A program made the translations under genes and the position numbers. The notes below the pieces were generated by a model that had not been told where the DNA came from, searched no databases, and worked only from the letters and a program-made list of their open reading frames with translations. 31,548 nt of DNA, from assembly GCA_910586175.1 (NCBI GenBank), contig CAJUIJ010000008.1, positions 1 through 31,548 on the forward strand. Direction: 5' to 3'. Positions 16,358 to 23,644 of this stretch are shown here, one piece after another (within the stretch, counting starts at the first letter, position 1; every line of letters starts with the position of its first letter). The stretch is from an uncultured Muribaculaceae bacterium (GTDB taxonomy: Bacteria > Bacteroidota > Bacteroidia > Bacteroidales > Muribaculaceae).

Positions 16358-16885
16358 ATGGATTCAGTAGCGAATATTATTCTCTATTTTGTGGTGGCTC
16401 TCGTCATCGTGGTTTGCTCCGTGCTGACTGTGACCTCCCGCAAAATTCTTCGCGCGGCCACTTATCTGCTTTTCGTGCTTATTGGTACAGCCATATTCTA
16501 TTTTCAGCTTGGCTTCCAATTTCTCGGTGCTGTGCAGATTGCGGTCTACGCGGGCGGTATAATGGTGCTCTTCGTCTTCTCGATTCTCCTTACGCGTCGT
16601 CCTGACGAGGATACCCCTCTGCTCGATTCGCACCGACGTGCGCTCGGAATCACGGTGGCCGGCCTCGGTCTCGTGCTTCTTTGTCTGGCGATTTTCTTCA
16701 TGCCTCTCATCAACGGTCTCTCTTTGACCGATTGCATCAACTCCGGCATGACAATCGACATGCACACCATCGGTCAGGCTTTTATCGGCACCAACCGTTT
16801 CCAGTATCTCCTCCCGTTCGAGGCGATCAGTGTTCTTCTTTTAGCATGTATAATCGGCGGCGTGACTGTCGCCCGCAAACGATAA
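16358..16885 (+). CDS. nuoJ: complex I subunit J
   Basis: This 175-aa membrane-arm subunit has five hydrophobic helices. The conserved third-helix region GAVQIAVYAGGIMVLFVFSILLT is visible near residues 53-75; it contains the pi-bulge helix implicated in coupling. The C-terminal LLPFEAISVLLLACIIGGVTVARKR is the family-typical end. A 47-bp A-rich spacer separates it from nuoI, and nuoK starts 12 bp downstream. Confidence 0.95.
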   Translation: MDSVANIILYFVVALVIVVCSVLTVTSRKILRAATYLLFVLIGTAIFYFQLGFQFLGAVQIAVYAGGIMVLFVFSILLTRRPDEDTPLLDSHRRALGITVAGLGLVLLCLAIFFMPLINGLSLTDCINSGMTIDMHTIGQAFIGTNRFQYLLPFEAISVLLLACIIGGVTVARKR

Positions 16886-16897
16886 TCAACAACTGCT

Positions 16898-17209
16898 ATG
16901 GACTTGACTATGTTATGGTATCTTGTTCCGAGTGTGGTGATGTTCGCAGCCGGCGTTTATGGTTTCTGCACCCGCAAGAACATGATTGCGCTGCTTATCT
17001 CACTCGAACTGGTACTGAATGCCGCCGACCTTAATTTCGTGGTGTTCAATCGTTTCCTTTTTCCCGACAGCATGGAGGGCATGGTGTTCACTCTCTTTGC
17101 AATCGCAATTGCGGCTGCTGAGACTGCTATCGCCATCGCCATCATTATCAATATATACCGTGAGGTGGGAAATACCGACATTAACTCTGTAAAACAAATG
17201 AAATTCTGA
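16898..17209 (+). CDS. nuoK: complex I subunit K
   Basis: This 103-aa three-helix antiporter-like subunit carries the two buried glutamates typical of NuoK. One is in the second helix (LLISLELVLNAADLNFV) and one in the third (AIAAAETAIAIAIIINIYR). It ends one base before nuoL starts. The length and motif order are normal for the family. Confidence 0.96.
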   Translation: MDLTMLWYLVPSVVMFAAGVYGFCTRKNMIALLISLELVLNAADLNFVVFNRFLFPDSMEGMVFTLFAIAIAAAETAIAIAIIINIYREVGNTDINSVKQMKF

Positions 17210-17210
17210 T

Positions 17211-19196
17211 ATGGGCTTGACACTTCCGATTCTGATTCTGGCCATTCCGTTCACCATGTTCCTTATCCTTGGGCTTGGTGGCGTGAAGATGAGCCATAAG
17301 CTGGCGGGCATCTTAGGTATCCTGGGTAACGGCACGCTGGCCGTGATTGCCTATATCGTGGCTTTCACCTATTTCTTTTCGGGCGATCCTGAGTTTATCG
17401 TCGATGGCGTGCGCCAGCAGGTGCAGCTCTTCGATGTGACTTGGCTTGCCTTTACCGACCGTATGGTCGTCAACATCGGCTTCCTGCTCGACCCGATTTG
17501 CGCCATGATGCTTGTGGTAATCACCACTATCTCTTTTATGGTGCATCTTTATAGCTGGGGATATATGGAGGGTGAGAAGGGTTTCCAGCGCTATTACGCG
17601 TTCCTCGCTCTCTTCACTTTCTCCATGCTCGGTCTCGTGGTCGCTACCAACATCTTCCAGATGTATATTTTCTGGGAGCTCGTGGGCGTTTCTTCTTACC
17701 TGCTTATCGGCTTCTTCTATAAGCTCCCCTCTGCGGTGTCGGCTTCGAAGAAGGCTTTCATCGTGACCCGTTTTGCCGACCTCTTCATGCTTATCGGTAT
17801 CCTGCTCCTCTCTTACTATGTGTCGAGCACTCCGGCCGATGGCGTGCTTGGCGGTGCTTCGGCATTCAATTTCTTGATGCTCAACGCACAGCCCATAGCA
17901 GTGCTCCAGTCTACTGTAGGCGCTACATTTATGGGTGCCTCTGTGCTCACTTGGGCTATGGTGCTTATCTTCGTGGGTGGTATGGGTAAGTCGGCGATGA
18001 TGCCGCTCCATATCTGGCTTCCTGATGCTATGGAAGGTCCGACACCTGTGTCTGCACTTATCCACGCTGCGACTATGGTCGTGGCAGGTGTATACCTTGT
18101 GGCCCGCTTCTTCCCGATGTTCTGCATCGTGCCTGATTCGCTTACATTCATCTGCGTGGTCGGTGCTATCACAGCTTTCTATGCTGCCGTAGTGGCTTGC
18201 GCCCAGATCGACATCAAGCGTATCCTCGCTTTCTCGACTATCTCGCAGATCGCTTTCATGATGGTTGCGCTTGGTTGTGCATACAATGAGCCTGTCGAAG
18301 GTGTGCATTATTCCGGTCTCGGTTATATGGCCGGTATGTTCCATCTCTTCACTCACGCCATGTTCAAGGCCCTTCTCTTCCTTGGTGCAGGTTGCCTTAT
18401 CCATGCTGTTCACTCCAACAATTACACCGAGATGGGTGGCTTGCGCAAGTATATGCCGATATGCCATTGGACATTCCTCATCGGATGTCTCGCCATCGCC
18501 GGTATCTGGCCTCTTTCAGGTTTCTTCTCCAAAGATGAGATGTTGGCTGCAATGTTCAGCCGTCACTGGTTCTGGGGCGCTTGGATGACTATGGTGGCCG
18601 GTCTTACGGCTTTCTATATGTTCCGCATGTATTTCCTCGTGTTCTGGTGGGAAGAGAATCCTAAGTACAAGCATGAGGGTCACAAGCCTCACGATGCACC
18701 TTGGCAGATGTCTTTGCCGCTTATCATTCTTGCGGCTGTCAGCTGCGTAGCCGGCTTCATCCCGTTCGGCGAACTGGTGACTTTCAACGGTGAGCCTTAT
18801 CACATCCACATCGAGGGTTCGGTGGCTGCTACTTCGCTTACGGTTGCAGTGCTTGCCATAGCGCTCGCAACAATCATGTATGCCAAGAAAAATCCATGGC
18901 CCGAACGTGTCAAGAATTTCTGGCCCTCGCTCTGGCGTGCCGCCAACCGTCGTTTCTATTGGGACGAGATTTACATGTTCATCACTCATAAGTTCATTTT
19001 CAATATCATCTGCAAGAGCATTGCCTGGTTTGACCGTCATATCATCGACGGCACCATGGATGGTCTCGCTGCGGTGACTCAATGGACTTCAGTCAAAATC
19101 AAGGGTATGCAGAGTGGTAGCGCCCAGTCTTACGTGATCTGGTATTTCTTCGGCGCTGTCGTGCTCGCAGCTATCACTTGGATATGTATATTGTAA
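17211..19196 (+). CDS. nuoL: complex I subunit L (antiporter-like, lateral helix)
   Basis: This 661-aa distal proton-pumping subunit is of the Mrp/ND5 type. It has many membrane helices and the conserved pump residues: the glutamate in FWELVGVSSYLLIGFFY, and the lysine and histidines in GMGKSAMMPLHIWLPDAMEGPTPVSALIHAATMVVAGVYL. A second conserved stretch is HAMFKALLFLGAGCLIH, and SGFFSKDEM follows. The C-terminal part after about residue 520 has a long amphipathic stretch and a final membrane helix, as expected for the lateral arm. It is complete. nuoM follows after 29 bp. Confidence 0.97.
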   Translation: MGLTLPILILAIPFTMFLILGLGGVKMSHKLAGILGILGNGTLAVIAYIVAFTYFFSGDPEFIVDGVRQQVQLFDVTWLAFTDRMVVNIGFLLDPICAMMLVVITTISFMVHLYSWGYMEGEKGFQRYYAFLALFTFSMLGLVVATNIFQMYIFWELVGVSSYLLIGFFYKLPSAVSASKKAFIVTRFADLFMLIGILLLSYYVSSTPADGVLGGASAFNFLMLNAQPIAVLQSTVGATFMGASVLTWAMVLIFVGGMGKSAMMPLHIWLPDAMEGPTPVSALIHAATMVVAGVYLVARFFPMFCIVPDSLTFICVVGAITAFYAAVVACAQIDIKRILAFSTISQIAFMMVALGCAYNEPVEGVHYSGLGYMAGMFHLFTHAMFKALLFLGAGCLIHAVHSNNYTEMGGLRKYMPICHWTFLIGCLAIAGIWPLSGFFSKDEMLAAMFSRHWFWGAWMTMVAGLTAFYMFRMYFLVFWWEENPKYKHEGHKPHDAPWQMSLPLIILAAVSCVAGFIPFGELVTFNGEPYHIHIEGSVAATSLTVAVLAIALATIMYAKKNPWPERVKNFWPSLWRAANRRFYWDEIYMFITHKFIFNIICKSIAWFDRHIIDGTMDGLAAVTQWTSVKIKGMQSGSAQSYVIWYFFGAVVLAAITWICIL

Positions 19197-19225
19197 TTCT
19201 CAATTGTCGCAAAATATTTTAGATT

Positions 19226-20740
19226 ATGTTTTCAAATTTCTTAATCTGGTTTGTTATAGTTCCCATCATCATGATGGCAGGGCTGGCATGTTGCGGCAAT
19301 GGCAATATGAAAGCTATCCGCACGGTGATGGTGACATGCAGCACTGTCCTGCTTGGCATGGCCATCTGGCTCGTGTGCGAGTTCCTGCGCCTGCGCGGCG
19401 CCGGTGACACCTCCGAGATGCTTTTCCAGGGCAGCTGGATGTGGTATGAACCTCTCAATATTCACCTCGCTGTAGGTGTTGACGGCATCTCGGTGCTGAT
19501 GCTCCTTCTCTCGGCTATCATCGTCTTCGCCGGCACTTTCGCATCTTGGAAAATCAATCCGCTTCCCAAGAATTTCTTCCTCTGGTTCGCACTGCTCTCT
19601 ACAGGTGTGTTCGGTTTCTTCATCTCTATCGACATGTTCACCATGTTCATGTTCTATGAGGTGGCTCTTATTCCGATGTATCTGCTTATCGGCGTGTGGG
19701 GCACTGGCCGCAAGGAGTACTCAGCCATGAAGCTTACGCTTATGCTTATGGGTGGCTCGGCATTCCTTATGCTCGGTCTGCTCGGTATATATTGGCACAG
19801 TGCTCCCGAGGGTGGTGAACTCACATGGAATATCCTTCAGATTGCACACAACAATTCAATCGATCCCACTTGGCAGAACATGCTCTTCTGCTTCACGTTC
19901 GTCGGTTTCGGTGTGTTGGGTGCCATGTTCCCCTTCCATACATGGAGTCCTGACGGTCACGCTTGTGCGCCGACTGCCGTCTCCATGCTCCATGCAGGTG
20001 TGCTTATGAAGCTCGGTGGCTACGGTTGCTTCCGCATCGCCATCTACCTTCTCCCCTCTGCCGCTCAGGAGCTTTCTTGGATATTCATTATCCTTACAGG
20101 TATCTCCATTGTTTACGGTGCCTTCTCTGCTTGCGTGCAGACCGACCTTAAGTATATCAACGCTTATTCTTCGGTGTCGCACTGCGGCATGGTGCTCTTC
20201 GCAATCCTGATGCTCAACCAGACTGCAATGACCGGCGGTATCCTCCAGATGCTTAGCCATGGTCTGATGACAGCACTCTTCTTTGCGCTTATCGGTATGA
20301 TTTATGGCCGTACACACACCCGCGACATACGTCAGATGGGTGGTATGATGAAGATTATGCCTTATCTCGGAGTCTGCTACATGATTGCAGGTTTCGCATC
20401 TCTCGGTCTCCCCGGCATGTCAGGCTTTGTGGCTGAGATGACCATCTTCTTCGGTGCGTTTGAAAATAGCGACCTCTTCCACCGCATCTTCGTGATTGCA
20501 GCCACGACCTCGATCGTGATTACCGCAGTCTATATCTTGCGAGTGGTGGGCAAGCTGATTCTCGGTCCGGTGCAAGATGAGCATCATCTCCAGCTCACCG
20601 ACGCAAGCTGGTGGGAGCGTCTCTCCACGGCCACTCTGATTCTCTGTCTTGCCGGCATCGGTTTCTTCCCCAACTGGATCAACGAGACAATACAGCAGAG
20701 CTTTGTGCCTATCATCAACGCACTGAACACAGCCATCTAA
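19226..20740 (+). CDS. nuoM: complex I subunit M (antiporter-like)
   Basis: This 504-aa ND4-type proton-pumping subunit has about 14 helices. Diagnostic segments are MFYEVALIPMYLLIGVWGTGRKEYSAMKLTLMLMGGSAFL with the pump glutamate, MFPFHTWSPDGHACAPTAVSMLHAGVLMKLGGYG with the central lysine region, and SSVSHCGMVLFAILMLNQTAMTGGILQMLSHGLMTALFFALIGMIYGR. The start at 19226 gives a normal N-terminal hydrophobic helix. It lies between nuoL and nuoN in the usual order. Confidence 0.97.
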   Translation: MFSNFLIWFVIVPIIMMAGLACCGNGNMKAIRTVMVTCSTVLLGMAIWLVCEFLRLRGAGDTSEMLFQGSWMWYEPLNIHLAVGVDGISVLMLLLSAIIVFAGTFASWKINPLPKNFFLWFALLSTGVFGFFISIDMFTMFMFYEVALIPMYLLIGVWGTGRKEYSAMKLTLMLMGGSAFLMLGLLGIYWHSAPEGGELTWNILQIAHNNSIDPTWQNMLFCFTFVGFGVLGAMFPFHTWSPDGHACAPTAVSMLHAGVLMKLGGYGCFRIAIYLLPSAAQELSWIFIILTGISIVYGAFSACVQTDLKYINAYSSVSHCGMVLFAILMLNQTAMTGGILQMLSHGLMTALFFALIGMIYGRTHTRDIRQMGGMMKIMPYLGVCYMIAGFASLGLPGMSGFVAEMTIFFGAFENSDLFHRIFVIAATTSIVITAVYILRVVGKLILGPVQDEHHLQLTDASWWERLSTATLILCLAGIGFFPNWINETIQQSFVPIINALNTAI

Positions 20741-20782
20741 TTTGGCCTTCCGTAACCAAACGCTAATAAAAAATAAGCTAAA

Positions 20783-22237
20783 ATGGATTATTCACAATTC
20801 GGGGCAATGTTGCCCGAACTTATAATACTGGGAGTTTTCTTCGTGGTCCTGCTATGGGATGTGTTCGGAGGAGAGTCTGCCCGTAAGGCTCTCACACCTC
20901 TCACCACTATCCTGTTTGGCCTCGCCACAGTGGCCATATGGATTTTACCCAGCTCCAATATCGCCGCGTTCGGTGGCATGTATGTCGACGACATGGCTTG
21001 CAAGACCATGAAGGCTATCCTTAATGTGGGTGTGTTCATCGTCCTCCTGCAGTCGGCCAAATGGGTTGAGAGCGATCAGGTGGCCATACGCAAGGGTGAG
21101 TTCTATGAGTTGATGCTCGTTACACTCTTCGGCATGTACCTCATGATTTCTGCCCGCCATTTCCTTCTCTTCGTCATCGGTCTGGAGTCGGCATCTCTGC
21201 CGTTGGCAGCGATGGTCGCATTCAACAAGCGTCATTATGAGAGCCACGAGGCTGCTTTCAAGTATATCATCACGGCAGTCTTCTCTTCGGCAGTATTGCT
21301 GATGGGTCTCTCATTTGTATATGCTTTCTCGGGCGGCTCGCTCTATTTCAACGATATCGCAGCTGCCGTGATTGGTGAGGAGTCAGGTCTTCTCGTCTGC
21401 GCACTCGCATTTGTGATTGCCGGCATCGGCTTCAAGCTCTCGCTCGTACCTTTCCATCTCTGGACTGCCGACGTGTATCAGGGTGCACCGACAGCCGTCA
21501 CCTCATACCTTTCAGTTATATCGAAAGGCTCGGCTGCATTCGCATTCTTCGTGATATTCGTGCAGGCATTCGGCACACTCTATTCAGCACTCTGGGAGTG
21601 GATGATGTATGCAGTGATCATCGCTACAATCACAGTTGGTAACCTCTTCGCGATTCGCCAGAAGAACATGAAGCGATTCATGGCCTTCTCATCAATCTCG
21701 CAGGCCGGTTATATCATGCTCGGAGTGATGACAGAATCTGCGCTCGGACTCGGCTCAATGATGTATTACATCTTCGTATACATCGTGAGCAACCTTGCAG
21801 TATTCTCGGTGATTTCAGCCATCGAAAACAAGACAGGAAAGCTCAGCATGGACGACTATGATGGACTCCACAAGACCAATCCCTGGCTTTCATTTGCCAT
21901 GACACTGGCTATGTTCTCGCTGGCAGGTATTCCGCCGTTTGCAGGCTTCTTCAGCAAATTCTTGATCTTCACATCAGTGACGGCAAGCAACAGCATGGCA
22001 CTCTACATGCTTGTGCTCATCGCCTTGATCAACACAATCATCTCGCTCTACTACTACCTGCTCGTGGTTAAAGCCATCTGGATTAACCCCGGCGAGGCGA
22101 AAGTAGAATCATTCAAGAGCGACGGCTCGCAGCGTGTGGCACTCTGGATTTGCGTAGCAGGCATAATCCTCTTTGGCCTTGTCTCCAGCATCTACCAATA
22201 CTGCATAGACTCAGCTACCAACCTGATAATGCTCTAA
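20783..22237 (+). CDS. nuoN: complex I subunit N (antiporter-like)
   Basis: This 484-aa ND2-type membrane subunit is the last gene of the nuo-atp-nuo locus. The family core is visible in GIGFKLSLVPFHLWTADVYQGAPTAVTSYLSVISKGSA, then MAFSSISQAGYIMLGV, with SLAGIPPFAGFFSKFLIF toward the C-terminus. The length matches the usual 480-490 aa. It ends 18 bp before the left arm of a strong terminator at 22256-22295. Confidence 0.97.
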   Translation: MDYSQFGAMLPELIILGVFFVVLLWDVFGGESARKALTPLTTILFGLATVAIWILPSSNIAAFGGMYVDDMACKTMKAILNVGVFIVLLQSAKWVESDQVAIRKGEFYELMLVTLFGMYLMISARHFLLFVIGLESASLPLAAMVAFNKRHYESHEAAFKYIITAVFSSAVLLMGLSFVYAFSGGSLYFNDIAAAVIGEESGLLVCALAFVIAGIGFKLSLVPFHLWTADVYQGAPTAVTSYLSVISKGSAAFAFFVIFVQAFGTLYSALWEWMMYAVIIATITVGNLFAIRQKNMKRFMAFSSISQAGYIMLGVMTESALGLGSMMYYIFVYIVSNLAVFSVISAIENKTGKLSMDDYDGLHKTNPWLSFAMTLAMFSLAGIPPFAGFFSKFLIFTSVTASNSMALYMLVLIALINTIISLYYYLLVVKAIWINPGEAKVESFKSDGSQRVALWICVAGIILFGLVSSIYQYCIDSATNLIML

Positions 22238-22255
22238 AGCAAACAGAAAACTCAA

Positions 22256-22295
22256 AAATAGAAAGGGCGTGCCATTCGGCACGCCCTTTCTATTT
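22256..22295. terminator. bidirectional intrinsic terminator after nuoN
   Basis: A perfect 18-bp stem (22256-22273 with 22278-22295) has a 4-nt loop. A-rich on its left and T-rich on its right, it can work on both strands, ending nuoN on the plus strand and the four-helix-bundle transcript on the minus strand. Confidence 0.9.
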
Positions 22296-22304
22296 ATGAC
22301 CTCT

Positions 22305-22466
22305 GATAGGTCAAATAGGTCAAATAGGTCAAATAAGTCAAATAAGGCCAATATTAGCCTTATTGGCCTTATTAGCCCTATTGGCCTTATTAGCCCTATT
22401 GGCCTTATTAGCCTTATTGGCCTTATTAGCCTTATTAGCCTTATTAGCCCTATTAGTCCTATTAGG
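22305..22466. repeat. 9-bp tandem repeat array, 18 units (3' side of four-helix gene)
   Basis: The array is 162 bp, exactly 18 units of 9 bp with no indel. On the plus strand it begins with GATAGGTCA and three AATARGTCA units, passes AATAAGGCC and AATATTAGC, and then has 12 units of the CYTATTRGC type, which is the opposite orientation. Read on the minus strand it is (AATARGGCY)n followed by (TGACYTATT)m. Around 22341-22364 the orientation change makes a near-perfect palindrome. The array ends two bases before the stop codon of the four-helix gene. Its architecture matches the array at 23054-23287, in direct orientation. Confidence 0.9.
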
Positions 22467-22467
22467 C

Positions 22468-23025
22468 TTATTTATTTTGGCTATTGCGGTAGTTGATTCG
22501 TGCCCGGCTCATTTCCTCTCTGATACCGCCATTCAGCAAGAAGTCTGACTTGCATTTTTCGATTAGTTTGCGAAGCAAAACATCAGCCTGGTGAATCAGA
22601 GTTATTGCAATATTGCAAATCACCTCATCACTTCGGGTCTTAATCCTTTCTCTATAAAACTCCGAGTCGTTATGTTGAAAGCATACCCTGCGGGTCTGTA
22701 TGCTCCGCTCATCTGCCATATCCCACTTTGTCAAATCCCTAACCCGAAGATAATCCTCATAGTCAAGCAGAAGTTCCTGCAAGCTTGCTCTTGCCACATT
22801 TAGCAGTTTTATCTCGGTTTCCTTAGAAGTGGTAGAGGCTGCCGAACCCTCCGCAATATTTTGTCGCCCCGATCTCGCAGCCTGAACCATTTGATCAATA
22901 GTCCGGTCTCCCTTACTGAGATACTTATGAGCAAAAAAGTAAGTGATATCATATATGCACTCAGTCTTTTGGAAAGCGACCAAATTGCGGTAATTACCCC
23001 TCTGAGGGAGAAAATCCTGCACCAT
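22468..23025 (-). CDS. four-helix-bundle protein (S23/Avd-like) with suffix domain, flanked by 9-bp arrays
   Basis: This 185-aa protein belongs to the four-helix-bundle family related to the 23S rRNA intervening-sequence protein S23 and to Avd of diversity-generating retroelements. The core signature is clear: AFQKTECIYDITYFFAHKYL, then GDRTIDQMVQAARSGRQNIAEGSAASTTSKETEIKLLNVARASLQELLLDYEDYLRV. The C-terminal NGGIREEMSRARINYR fits the separate suffix domain known from Bacteroidales members. Relatives form basic barrels that bind nucleic acid, but the role of this subgroup is unknown to me. The gene lies between two arrays of the same 9-bp repeat, and its TAA falls at the edge of the 3' array. 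A promoter at 23309-23339 would transcribe the upstream array as a leader of about 280 nt. No reverse transcriptase or rRNA gene is nearby. Confidence 0.9.
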   Translation of the reverse strand: MVQDFLPQRGNYRNLVAFQKTECIYDITYFFAHKYLSKGDRTIDQMVQAARSGRQNIAEGSAASTTSKETEIKLLNVARASLQELLLDYEDYLRVRDLTKWDMADERSIQTRRVCFQHNDSEFYRERIKTRSDEVICNIAITLIHQADVLLRKLIEKCKSDFLLNGGIREEMSRARINYRNSQNK

Positions 23026-23053
23026 AACGAGTCAATTTAATAAATTAAAATTA

Positions 23054-23287
23054 AATAAGTCAAATAAGTCAAATAAGCAAAATAGCAATAGCCTTATCAG
23101 CCTTATTGGCGCTATCAGCCCTATCAGCCCTATCAGCCCTGTCAGCCCTATTAGCCTTATTGGCCCTATCAGCTCTATTGGCTCTATTAGTCCTATTAGT
23201 CCTATTAGTCCTATTAGTCCTATTGGGCTTATTAGCCAGATAGTCCTTATTAGCCTTATTAGCCTTATTAGCCTTATTAGACTTATT
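23054..23287. repeat. 9-bp tandem repeat array, 26 units (5' side of four-helix gene)
   Basis: The array is 234 bp, exactly 26 units of 9 bp in one register. On the minus (gene-sense) strand the consensus is RATARGGCT, including four identical AATAGGACT and three consecutive AATAAGGCT, and it ends in two inverted TGACTTATT units closest to the gene. Differences are substitutions only, concentrated in the last three bases. It lies between the gene's predicted promoter and its start codon, so it should be transcribed. It shares unit, orientation and end-inversion with the array at 22305-22466. Confidence 0.92.
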
Positions 23288-23308
23288 CTTTCGTTTAGTT
23301 TTCAAAAG

Positions 23309-23339
23309 CAAACTTAGTAAAAAATTATGGTCAAAACAA
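23309..23339 (-). promoter_or_regulatory. promoter of the array/four-helix-bundle transcript
   Basis: On the minus strand, TTG (plus 23337-23339) is 20 nt from TAAGTTTG (plus 23309-23316), the Bacteroidota consensus. The start would be near 23304, just outside the 26-unit array, which would therefore form nearly the whole 5' leader. Confidence 0.65.
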
Positions 23340-23367
23340 TCAAATCAAACTTTTTGGAAAAATTAAG

Positions 23368-23399
23368 TTTGCAAGAATAAAAATAAGTAGCTATATTTG
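23368..23399 (+). promoter_or_regulatory. promoter of the structured RNA
   Basis: TTTG (23368-23371), 20 nt, then TATATTTG (23392-23399) is a full match to the Bacteroidota consensus. The expected start at about 23404 is the first base of the 5' arm of the first hairpin. It is divergent from the promoter of the repeat/four-helix unit, with 28 bp between the two -33 elements. Confidence 0.75.
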
Positions 23400-23555
23400 T
23401 GGCGTAGACCGCTTTGCAGAGCCCGGTCACGGGCAAAGGGGTGGGTCTGCGCCATCGGCATGCCATAAGACATGCCAAGACATTTAGGAAAAAGCGTTTA
23501 CTCGACGCTCACTCTTGACAAACGGAAATCTGGAAAATTTCAATCTTCGTCAAGA

Positions 23556-23615
23556 ATGAAGCAAACAGTAGATGCCTATGTGGATATGTATATTCCGGTT
23601 GCACCCGACGCGTGA
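23556..23615 (+). CDS. possible 19-codon leader peptide inside the structured RNA
   Basis: The ATG at 23556 immediately follows hairpin H4, and the reading frame MKQTVDAYVDMYIPVAPDA ends at TGA 23613-23615, inside the loop of hairpin H5. Translation would therefore disrupt H5. There is no strong ribosome-binding site, and the frame may be chance. It is recorded because start and stop both fall at structural boundaries. Confidence 0.25.
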   Translation: MKQTVDAYVDMYIPVAPDA

Positions 23616-23644
23616 GCGCCGGGAATAGTCGTATTTCATATTCT

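Noticed and set aside
17313..18467. 384-aa open frame antisense to nuoL
   Set aside because: It is a shadow of nuoL, with skewed His/Glu/Arg composition and no family motifs.
22269..22548. Repeat-encoded ORFs on the plus strand (poly Ser-Asn-Arg/Leu-Ile and poly Ala-Leu-Leu)
   Set aside because: They arise because a 9-bp repeat keeps frame; they start in the terminator or the repeats and have no ribosome-binding site.
22305..23287. CRISPR array
   Set aside because: Units are 9 bp in uninterrupted tandem without unique spacers, and no cas gene is present.
23069..23311. Repeat-encoded ORF on the minus strand (poly Asn-Lys-Ala, Asn-Arg-Thr, Arg-Ala-Asp)
   Set aside because: Its only apparent start is a TTG inside the -7 element of the predicted promoter, so it would not be on the transcript from its start.
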